A model generated the notes under the pieces. It searched no databases and was not told the DNA's origin. It saw only the letters and a program-made list of their open reading frames with translations. The position numbers and the translations under genes are program-made. Shown here in pieces: positions 55,201 through 64,000 of a stretch of 64,000 bases of DNA; the stretch's first letter is position 1; each line of letters starts with the position of its first letter. The stretch covers positions 464,525-528,524 of the forward strand of contig SSNU01000064.1 of the NCBI GenBank assembly GCA_012064415.1, given 5' to 3'. The DNA is from Gyrodactylus bullatarudis (taxonomy: Eukaryota > Platyhelminthes > Monogenea > Gyrodactylidea > Gyrodactylidae).

Positions 55201-57987
55201 AAGTCTATCATCAAATGACTCTTATCAAGTCATGCTTCCAATTTCAAACTAAGAAATCCTTCAGAATAATAAATTTTTATGCTATTTCTCGCATGATCAA
55301 GATCTATGCATAAAACTTGAGATTATTGCAGACTCTGTAACACAGTATTATTAGTAACTGCTCAGGATTGAGTAATTATTGAAAAGCCCTTCAATCTACA
55401 GATTTCAATGGATGATCACATCAAATTTCTAAATATAGATTTTCCATTTTGCTGAAGAATTAAAACTGTTAACTTTTTATAGAATGACAAAGTTTTGAGA
55501 CCAAATAAGTAAGCTTATCCATTTTGTAGGCTACGAAATCTATCCATATGAAATCTAAGTTGATGGAGATTTGCCTTCTCAACTTATAGATGTGGGGAAA
55601 AAGGACAATTCCATGAGAGAATCGGATAATACTAAGGATTTTTCACTTCCCAGTCTTCAACATTATCCAATTTCTAAAATCTAGGCATGACAAAATAATT
55701 GAAAAATATTATTTTTCGATTTCAATGTATTTTTTGAATAGTTTATTATTATTGATTTACCAAAAACTCAAACTGAACCAAAACATTAAGATAATTCCAA
55801 GGTTATTTTTGAGCTTAGCAATGAAAATCATCTATCTACCTCAAAAATTTGGATTGAGATCATTGGTATGAATGGAATACCATGCTTTAATGATGTATCA
55901 TTTCTTTAACCTCATTTTCACAATAATACATTTTGAGACCTTATAACTTCGAACTCCGATATCTTAGAAAAATTAATTTTTCTTAATGGTTTTCAGAACA
56001 CAGAGGGAATAACTCGTTAAAAGAAGCATTTTAATCCTTTTTGAGGCTCCAACGATGACTCTATGCTAGAACTATAGGTTGATTTTCGGTCTTTTAAAAT
56101 CCAAAAAAATGCCATTCAAAAGACGGCTGTTTCACTATATTTAGAGTTATTTTAGACAGAAAATATATACATTGGCTGATTCGTGAAGTTTCTATCTCAA
56201 CAAATGGCAAATTTGAAAAATCAATGATAAGAAAGGTTATTAAAACATGAATTTGGAAACTGATTTTCTATGTTTTTGCACATGTAATAGGTCAAAGTAG
56301 GTTTAGATCGTTTCTCTACCAAAACTCGATACATTTACTGGATCTTGTCTCAATATTTAATGAATAAATAGAGATGTAATGAAAAAAAATTTGCGCCAGA
56401 TAATCTAGTCAATATCTCACCTATAACCAACACTCTTTTTCAATAGAAAAGTAAAATAATCACACAATTCCAATAACATGCATTTTGTAGCTTCTTTTCA
56501 ATTTTCAAGAGTTGTCAATCTAAATCAATGTAATTAGATATTTTCATTCAGAGCTTGAAATCTTAAATTTTGATAAACCTATTCCATTTAATACTTTTTT
56601 TTTATCGATTTCCTATAATGGATCATTTCGACTCTAACTAAAAAGTAAAATCTCTCTTTCAAGGTTGTTAAATATGGAATTATTAATTTTACTAACATTT
56701 TAGCAAAGAATGAAAAAGGCAATTGAAATCGGTAGCTTATTTATTTAAATACATAACAATCTTTCTTTTTTTACATACTAAGAGCACCTACCAGATTATA
56801 ATAGTTTCACTAGAAATATTTCGTTCTAGGTGCTTAGGTCGTATATCCCACAGGAACGTCATATTTGGTAATGGATTAGCCCATGTCGCTGAATGTTACA
56901 GCTTACTAATGGATCCCACCGAGACTGGTACGAAAGAAACTTACAAAGCATTTAGAAATAATTTAAGTATAAATACATGGTAGACATATACGCGCGTTTC
57001 GTCCTTTTTCTGGACTCATCAGTATGCCACAACCTGGGATTTGAACCTCGGACCTCTCGCATTGTAGACCAATGCTCAATGCACTCGTGCAACATCCCAT
57101 GCAACTCGGATTACTTCTATATGCTCTTTCGTACCCCTAGGGTTTTGCTTACTTATGAATAGTGCAGCACCTATACTTACTAAGTTTAACTAGAAATATT
57201 TCGCTCTAGGTGCTTAGGTCGTATATCCCACAGGAATTGAGCATTGGTCTACAATGCGAGAGGTCCGAGGTTCAAATCCCAGGTTGTGGCAACATTCAGC
57301 GACATGGGCTAATCCATTACCAAATATGACGTTCCTGTGGGATATACGACCTAAGCACCTAGAACGAAATATTTCTAGTTAAACTTTGTGAGTATAGGTG
57401 CTGCACTATTAATATAATAGTTTCCTCAATTAATAGCATAATATATTTATTTTAACTTGAATGAAGCTAACCTATTTTTTTTTAAAATTTACTTCATATT
57501 CATTCAAATGCAATAGATGTATATTCCAACTACAAAATAATATACAAATTAAAAATATTAATATTTTGAAAACAGTAGTAGAATCAAATAACTGGCTTTA
57601 GTTATGTCATCAATTATCTCTGGTATTGAATTACACTTCATCGACATAAATTACTTGAATTTGAAGGTCAACAGAACGAAAATTTAGTTCTCACGATTCT
57701 TGAAAATTTTAGTTTGTACATCTTTCCGATTAGTTCTCAATCACACATGTAACACATTTTCGTGCCTCTTATTTTTAAAATTTTACTCTCATCAGTGGAA
57801 AAACTTGCAAAAGATTCATAGATCATGATCTTTTTTTTTCCTATAGGTTTACACTCCAGCAAGTTCTAGTTCTATCGGACGCATCATCCGACAATATTGC
57901 AATGGTACAGACAACTTTTCCATCATATTCCCTCAAGACTTGGATCTCAGATTAAAGGCCCTACTCATGATGACTCCAATGCTCATA
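52245..57987 (+). CDS. Phospholipid scramblase family, 3' end not found
   Basis: Exons 52245-52296, 52477-52560, 52814-53031, 53086-53250 and 57847-57987 give 220 codons with matching phases (1, 1, 0, 0); the last exon is missing. Scramblases are membrane proteins proposed to move phospholipids between leaflets in response to calcium. The family blocks are present: VPPGLEFLRYFD, NKYSILNPDG, FVMEVKTAAGQVIAFVERPF, the cysteine cluster CGCMCGPAC, the QSCVDLVLK strand, and GTDNFSIIFPQDLD, which corresponds to the calcium-binding loop. The first loop aspartate is a glycine here. The expected C-terminal membrane helix is only begun (LKALLMMTPMLI); after a GTGAG donor at 57,988 the usual short acidic end was not located. 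The N-terminus is short, with no long proline-rich region. Intron 4 is 4,596 bp and holds the tRNA/hammerhead composite. Confidence 0.88.
56974..57033 (-). ncRNA. Hammerhead self-cleaving ribozyme
   Basis: On the minus strand all invariant core elements are in order: CTGATGA (57,022-57,016), stem II GTCC with a 7-nt loop AGAAAAA and GGAC (57,015-57,001), GAAA (57,000-56,997), then stem III and GTC (cleavage after the C pairing with g56,983). Stem III is short: A-U, C-G and G-U pairs, then a loop. Stem I can form from TGG, a two-base CA bulge and TA on the 5' side pairing with TACCA after the cleavage site. The string CTGATGAGTCC plus GGACGAAACGCG is what is known from the tRNA-related SMalpha SINEs of schistosomes. 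Activity is inferred; the weak stem III means it may act as a dimer or slowly. Confidence 0.85.
57026..57102 (-). repeat. tRNA-like SINE head, upstream of the ribozyme
   Basis: Minus strand opens GCATGGGATG, has a D-arm-like part, a 5-bp anticodon-like stem (GCATT/AATGC) around a 7-nt loop, and a B box GGTTCAAATCC (57,047-57,037). The acceptor ends do not pair as in a functional tRNA. It is the polymerase III promoter part of a SINE and leads directly into the hammerhead. Confidence 0.7.
57238..57290 (+). repeat. Second tRNA-like segment, inside the inverted-repeat element
   Basis: Identical to the T-arm/anticodon part of the 57,026-57,102 head but in the other direction, with B box GGTTCAAATCC at 57,269-57,279. 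It begins abruptly at TTGAGCATTGG, so the A-box half is missing, and after GTTGTGGC it joins the inner edge of the right arm instead of a ribozyme. Confidence 0.7.
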
Positions 57988-59639
57988 GTGAGTTGATTAA
58001 CCAACTAAATTTGCTAAAATATTGTCTGGGAAACTCAAAAACCCTAATACCGAATTAAGACTACTTATAATAAGATTATTTATGATTCAAGTTTTAACGA
58101 GTGAGTTTACTCATCATTCTTTTGATACCAAGTTTGATCCTCTCTCTCATTAATAACCTAAAAAAGGTATCTCTCAAAAGAAACATAGATTGATTTCTAT
58201 AGATTGGTAAATAGTTAAAATAGAGTTTAGAGAATCTTTCGAATAAAAATAACCCTGGCGATGACTAACAACTAGGAGGCGACTATTCTTATCAACATCC
58301 TGTATTGATATTGTAAATCACTCTGATAAGACCTTATCTGTTTTCCTCGTTGAGGATTGTTTTTTTATCATTTCATCTTTATATCCTTGAGACAGTGCAT
58401 TCTGCTCGTAAAATCCATTGAAATTCAAAATCAATAAAGAGCACCTTCTACTACATAAATTTCTAAGGCCTGCTAATCATGAACAAAAAAAGCATATTTG
58501 TATCATTATAATCATAAAATTCATTCATTAATTTCAATCAATGAAAAATAGTAATACAATTCTATCGTACAAAGTTGAATGTATGCTTGCGAGTCTCTTA
58601 TAATTTTTGTATTATAATAATGCCTTTTGATTTTATTAACATTTAATGACAATTATATATCAGTAGGCAGACATACGTATATTGTGTCTGTCGACCCTTA
58701 TCGAATGTCCTTTCATTGATTCATTGAAAATTTTTATTTAAAAATGAATGAAAATTGTTAATTTTCTATAAAAAACATGTGGGTATTTCAAAATCATTAA
58801 TATCTGAACCTTATTCATTCCTGGATTCATGCGAATGAATAGAAATAGGTAAAACTAACAGATAAAATTTTTTTCTAATTCAGCCGGTTCCATACCTGTT
58901 GTCAGCATCTTCTAATCTCAAGAATATAATACAAGAGTTTAACTTTAACAAATATCATTTTCACGGTGTACACTGTACATACTAAAACAGACAATAATAT
59001 AAAAATACATGTTTTTAATTGTTCACTTAAAACATGACAATGTTCACGCTTCTCTTTTTCGTCATACGCTTCATTTTTCATTCTCAGTAGAGAATCAAGT
59101 GTAAAGTTTATTATTTATTGATTTTCCATAGAGAGAATATACTTTTTACCATCCATCTCTATCTCTCTATCTCCTTAGCTTGCCTTGAATGTTTCGATGA
59201 TTAATTTTTTAATCATGACAAAAGCAACGAAAGAGAAAGAAAGATAAAACCCACGCCAGTGTCTACTCACATCCATCTTTATAGAGAGACTGAAACTTTT
59301 ATTTCAAGCATTCCTCTCTTTACTCAGTATTCTACTCTAAGAAGAATATGAGAGAAAACTTTCAAGATGATCATTTTACAAACAGACATGGGATAACGTG
59401 TAGAGATGTAGAAAGTTGATACTTTGTCAGTTTGGCTTCTCGGAGGTGTTTCATTTCTCTTTTTAATAATCAGGCTAGACTTTGTAGCAATGTTAACTTT
59501 TTGGCTAATTCGAGTACGACAAAACTTTATAAGATTATTATTATTATCAAGATACCATTTAGAAATATGTTAGAAAATATATTTATAAGCAAATGCGCAT
59601 TTCTCAAAGGATCATCAGTGGTCTCTCTTTGAAAATGAT
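57988..59639. other. Non-genic region, presumed scramblase intron 5
   Basis: The scramblase last exon should lie here or farther on, but no AG followed by a plausible acidic C-terminus was identified. No repeats or RNA genes recognised. Confidence 0.4.
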
Positions 59640-60790
59640 AAAAGTTTGAATGAAAAATAATAATTTACAATTTACAAAGAAATAGTAAAAGTTTAGAATA
59701 TAAGAGTCATGAATGGAAACAAGAATATTATGTAAGCTAAAAAACACCAAAAACTCTTCAATAATTAGGAACAGTGAAGAGAAAAAGATGAAAAAGCTCT
59801 CATAGGCCACAGTAGTTGAAGATTAAACGAATAATTCTTTTGAACACACAAATTAGGTTTATACATGTTGATGAAAAATTTCTCCTTCATCCACACATCT
59901 CTGCTGTCAACCCCTGGGTTTTTGTTTAAGACAGAAAAATTAGAAATTGAAGCAGCATGGTTTTCGTTTTTAATATTTCTGGTCACCGCAGTATCTTTAT
60001 TGAGGTGATCAAGAGATCTTGTTGACAACTTCCTACTTGTACGCCTTATATACGAAGCCCCACAGTCACACTGAAATTTGTAGATCAATAGAGTCTTTTC
60101 TTGAGGGTCAAGTAAATCCTTATGGATTAAACTGAACAATCTCTGAGTTTTGAATACAATTTTCAATTGTATATTGTCATAATGTTGATCGATGAGATTG
60201 TTCAGTTTTCTCCTAACATCATTACTAATACCATCACCTTTGAAGTTGAGTCTCATGAAAACTTTTTTATCGCCTTCCTCTGTATTGACAACCTCATCTC
60301 TAACCAAAGGTTGATTGATGAACTTGTCCACAAATTTGGCTGGATAACAATTTTCCATTAAACAAGACTTTGCCGTCTCTTTCTTTTGGTATTTCTTCCG
60401 GACCAGCAATCCTCCGTATTCTCTTCCCTAGACCAATTACTAAGCCAACTTTATGTGAAACTGGACTAAAACTTGGCATAATTGAGATATTTGCCGTTGT
60501 CAGTCTTTTTCTTAAAGATATTTCTTAGAATCGATCCATCTTCTCGTCTGGTTTGCTTGACATCTAAGAAACTTAAATACGTTAGACTCTCTTTCCATAA
60601 AATCTTTCTTTATTTCTTAATTGCCAATTTTCTCAACATAACTACATTCAGAAACTCTACTAAACCAGTCCTGTCCTGTATAACATTAAATGAGAATCTC
60701 ATAAAATTCGATTCATTTTACTATTTTCAAACATTTCTTTACAAACCTTTAGCATCATTTATATAAAAAAATTGGCATGAATTCAAAACT
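59640..60790 (-). mobile_element. Penelope-like retroelement, RT end plus GIY-YIG endonuclease
   Basis: Minus strand. At ~60,600-60,480 FLDVKQTRREDGS and KKKTDNGKYLNYAKF match the end of the Penelope reverse transcriptase. After a frameshift SPVSHKVGLVIGL leads into the open frame 60,409-59,765, which has CGASYIRRTSRKLSTRS (GIY-YIG region, with R in place of the G of YIG) and ends near MRAFSSFSL. Penelope-like elements carry exactly this RT plus GIY-YIG order. 5'-truncated and frameshifted, so inactive. The 3' part to ~59,640 is shared with the fragment at 25,465-25,850. Located near the 3' side of the scramblase gene. Confidence 0.88.
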
Positions 60791-62310
60791 TTGGAATTTC
60801 ATTTGGGATTTTGGTTATCAAAACATACTTTTATCTCTTTTTAATACAAATAATTGTTTAGTTAGCTATTGTTTAGTTGAAATGAGCTTTTCTCGATTTT
60901 CAACTCTTTCAAAGACATGAATCGACAATTAGCATTTTCTTTCAAACCATTAAAATTCTCCAAGATGAATTTAAACAAAATTCATTACCAACATAGGTCC
61001 CTTCGAGAAATCGTGCCATGTTATTAGCCATCTTTGATCTATAAAAATATTTTCTGTACGTTAAAACTTTACCTATATGGAATAGACAGCTTTTATTATT
61101 TAATTCCTGCTTAGAGATTAAACTTTGATTAATTTTAATTTTCACTCACTCATTTGACTCCTAACCAATTTGGTTGTTACGTTGTTTCCTCATTCCATTT
61201 CGATTGGTTCTTTGAAAAACGTTTAAAAATTAATTTTTACTCAAAGAATTGATCATCATACAGGATCCACTACAAGAAGGTAACTAGACCTAATCCAATT
61301 TTTCAATCTACGATCAATAATGAAAAATGTTATTTAATTTAATTATTCATGAGTAGGGTAGGGTGGAATTTTTAACCTCATATTAATACTAACTTTTCTA
61401 ATAGAACTATCAATTATAAGCATTATTATGTATTGAAGAGGGCCTTCATGGTGAATTTGGTTGTTTTTTTGGTGTCCGAGGGATATTGTGGGAAAAATTG
61501 GCAACTTTCACACTTTTAAAATATCCAAAACTTGATTTGAGTACTAAATTTCACCAGAAAAGTAAGTACTCTCGTCAGCTGTTTGAAGAAAAAAAAATTT
61601 ACCCTAGCCTATTTATGAGTACCACTTCATATTTTTTTTCTAAATCTTAAATCATGAATAGCACCTGCGATTTAGAGAAAATAAATTACATCTAGTTAGA
61701 GATGAGAATTTTGGTTTTTTTTTAAATATCTCAATTTTTCCCCAAGAAATCAAATTTAATTAAGAATTTTTGGAAATTACTCTCTATCATGAGGTTCACA
61801 TTCACCATATGAAGGAAGAAAAATTAGTAAGGTGAATTCAAATCTCGAGTTAGCGCCAAAATTAGTTGATTTCAAAATCCGGGATTTGATTTTCAGTCAA
61901 TGAAATCAAATTTACTGAATCAGATCAAAAAAAAAATTTTAGAAATCACCCCATGATCTTGTGATATTCGGATTTTGATTCCTTGATCTTGTTTGTCTAA
62001 CAAAAAAAGTTTTACTACTTGAAAATGAGTGAAAATCCCTTAGTATATCACAGGTTTATGGTGCCAAACAGTTCCCTTGTCTAATTAATTATACGTTATC
62101 GTTATCCTTAAATTAGACTCATCGAAATTTCAACAGGAAGTTATATTGACCTGAGTTTTAATAAATTTTATTATAAAACTAATTTCAGATCATTTTTCAC
62201 TGATTCGGAAAGGAAGTTATGCGCTTACTCGAGAAATATGCCATAATTTTCATAAAAATTGATTTTTCAAAATTTTTTCCACACATGATCAATATGCTGT
62301 CAACATAATG
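60791..62310. other. Non-genic AT-rich stretch
   Basis: No coding region or RNA gene supported. A short piece of the foldback-family repeat (CCCCAAGAAATCAAATTT) lies near 61,740. Confidence 0.45.
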
Positions 62311-62420
62311 ATCTAGATTTGATTCAAAAAAATCTTAATCAAATTCGATTTCTTGATGAAAAAAATTGAGAATTTTGTAAAAATCATAAATTCCTATTTT
62401 CCTGTATTAACTAAAGATTT
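62311..62420 (-). repeat. Foldback-family dispersed repeat (inverted copy)
   Basis: On the minus strand it reads AGGAATTTATGATTTTTAC, then CATCAAGAAATCGAATTTG, the same order as at 63,873-63,960 and in the arms of the 38,760-39,860 element. Confidence 0.65.
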
Positions 62421-63872
62421 CTTTAGGCTCGCATCAATCTCTTATTTGCTTATAAATAAGTAATTAGTAGTCTATAAAAACTGTTCACAAGCACTAATTA
62501 TCAGTTAGTTGACATTTCAAGGTCCATTGGACTCATTATTACTATGTAGATCAAATCCTAATTTTCACCCCTTTTACTCAAAGTGATAATTAACATCGCA
62601 TTTATTATACATGGTATCCTTTTTCAGTTTTGATTTTTGAAATAATATTTTCCTTTCATCACCAAAAGTGAAAAATCAATTCCATCATTCCTTCCACTAT
62701 ATATGCAAATGGGGTCATCATCAGCTGAACCTAAATTCATATTCTCTCTTCTACAGATATTCCCTTTGTCTAATGACGATGAAAAAGCCATATTTTGAAT
62801 GACTAAAAAATTATTATTCTTTCATTTGAATGTGTGTTCCTTTCAATCTCTCCGAGGACATTCGTTTCCATTTAAATTATAACAAATCATCTGAAACTTC
62901 AACAGACTATTTGTTCAGTTTTTCCTTTTTGCAAAGCAAAACTTTGGAAAGGAATGAAAAAAGGGAAAGAACATGTTTTCTTCTCTTTCCCTCTCCCGTG
63001 CATTACTAATCTCTGCATTTTTATTCAAGATGATGCAGGAAATTAAGTGGAAAGGTCTACTCAGCAAAAAATGCATAAAGATTTTCAAATTCTCTTGTTT
63101 TCCAAAAACTTTCCTGGAGGGTATAAGAGTGGGGATTAATCATCAGAGAGAGAAAAATGCATTTTATATGATAATTTCATTTGTAAGTTTTTTATACATT
63201 TCTGATGTGTGTAGTGAGGAAACATGTCTGTAATTTCCTCTTGGCTTAGCTAGAGAGTTCTCTTGTAGGAGAGAAACTACGTAATATCCTCTTATTGTCT
63301 TTATAAAATCTTGTGTAAATCATTCATCAAAAAATAACAAACATAGCAACATTTAGTTAGTATAGATTGCACAAAACTATTATATTGCATTATATTTAAG
63401 TTCCTTGATGGATTAATCAATAGTATGCTGGCCAATTATTATTATTAATCATCATTTTTAATACAAGGTTGTTAGACAAGGTTTCCTTGATTGTAACATT
63501 TTTTTGTAAAATTATTCCAAAAAAAATAAAAGGAAAAATCTGTTTTGGATCCAACTAGTGTGTGAACCTATTGATATTGATCATCTGGTGATAATTTTAA
63601 TTGAAATATTTTGCTTACCTTCCAATAGAGAAGAATTTTAACAAGAATATCTATAACTCTTTGAGATATTCACGAATTTTAACCATTTCTGCACATCAAG
63701 TGTTAATAATAGGTTTCCAAGCGTTTTATTCGGGGTTATTCACCAAGTTAGTATCAATTTTTTCAATTATTTTCACCAATAATATAATAGACCGGTATTA
63801 TTTACCAAAGTAGTATCATATTTTTTGAATTTTCTATTATACTAAAAAATATTGCAAAAACATTATAATACA
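62421..63872. other. Non-genic AT-rich stretch
   Basis: No gene, RNA or repeat recognised; open frames are short and show no domain. Confidence 0.45.
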
Positions 63873-64000
63873 CCTAATTAATATGAAGATGGGAATTTAT
63901 GATTTTTACAAAATTATAAATTTTTTCATCAAGAAATCGAATTTGATCAAGATTTTTTGGTATATAGATCGTAGGTTCCACTTTCAGGATCTGAAGAAAA
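63873..64000 (+). repeat. Foldback-family dispersed repeat, runs off the window end
   Basis: ATGAAGATGGGAATTTATG, then CATCAAGAAATCGAATTTG and AAGATTTTTTGG, matching the family at 62,311-62,420 and 38,760-39,860. The other arm, if any, lies past the window. Confidence 0.6.

Larger units (their letters stand above)
56780..57415. mobile_element. Composite foldback element with two tRNA-like heads and a hammerhead ribozyme
   Basis: Outer arms ~56,780-56,898 and ~57,291-57,410 are inverted copies (TAGAAATATTTCGTTCTAGG, GTGCTTAGGTCGTATATCCC, AATGGATTAGCCCATGTCGC). A third copy of the arm lies at ~57,158-57,237, so 57,158-57,412 is itself an element with ~77-bp inverted repeats opening AGTGCAGCACCTATAC. 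Two tRNA-like segments lie inside in opposite directions (57,026-57,102 minus, 57,238-57,290 plus) and are identical over ~53 bp. The minus one runs straight into a hammerhead ribozyme. It appears that a tRNA/ribozyme SINE and an inverted-repeat element have been combined and partly duplicated. No protein frame. Confidence 0.75.

Noticed and set aside
57026..57102. Possible functional tRNA gene
   Set aside because: Good B box and anticodon-like stem, but the ends do not pair as an acceptor stem and it runs straight into a ribozyme; it is a SINE head.
56723..57162. Plus-strand frames of 86 and 61 codons
   Set aside because: They fall entirely within the composite repeat with tRNA-like and ribozyme parts.

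Overview
The window is nuclear DNA from an AT-rich animal. Three things point that way: spliced genes for animal proteins (a ciliary transition-zone protein, spliceosomal proteins, TAF10, TEX2, phospholipid scramblase), Tc1, LINE and Penelope-like transposons, and SINE-like tRNA-derived repeats. The species cannot be fixed from sequence alone. Nine introns of 22-32 nt sit beside multi-kilobase, transposon-filled introns, and a SINE-like unit carries a hammerhead ribozyme. Very short introns are known from flatworms and from mesozoans (dicyemids), and hammerhead SINEs from flatworms, so a flatworm or mesozoan-like animal is a reasonable guess, no more.

Layout. Bases 1-10,200 are a compact gene block: ACSS3 (+, 5' end cut off), an SR-rich SCAF1/SCAF11-like protein (-), PHF5A (+), TMEM231 (-), IDI1 (+), TAF10 (+) and an intronless second TAF10-like gene (+). 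Genes lie head-to-head or tail-to-tail with gaps of tens to about two hundred bases. Bases 10,200-22,800 hold no supported host gene. They contain a broken LINE whose two halves face each other, an intact 1,544-bp Tc1 element, a tRNA-derived SINE and a large terminal-inverted-repeat element. Bases 22,789-47,057 are one minus-strand gene, TEX2 (14 exons reconstructed, 1,063 aa), whose introns hold a second identical Tc1 copy, a Penelope fragment, another SINE and several foldback elements. Bases 47,179-58,000 form a second compact block: an RBIS-like small protein (+), a nucleolin-like two-RRM protein (-), WBP4 (+) and phospholipid scramblase (+, last exon not found). The long scramblase intron 4 holds the composite repeat with two tRNA-like heads and the hammerhead ribozyme. 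Bases 58,000-64,000 are non-genic except for a Penelope-like RT/GIY-YIG remnant and dispersed repeats.

Functional themes. Most host genes belong to core processes: pre-mRNA splicing (PHF5A in SF3b, WBP4, the SR-rich protein), RNA polymerase II initiation (TAF10), ribosome biogenesis (nucleolin-like, RBIS-like), isoprenoid and acyl-CoA metabolism (IDI1, ACSS3), and membrane lipid handling (TEX2, scramblase). They are unrelated pathways packed together rather than one gene cluster. Exon models were read by eye from frame, splice consensus and remembered family sequences; no alignment was run.
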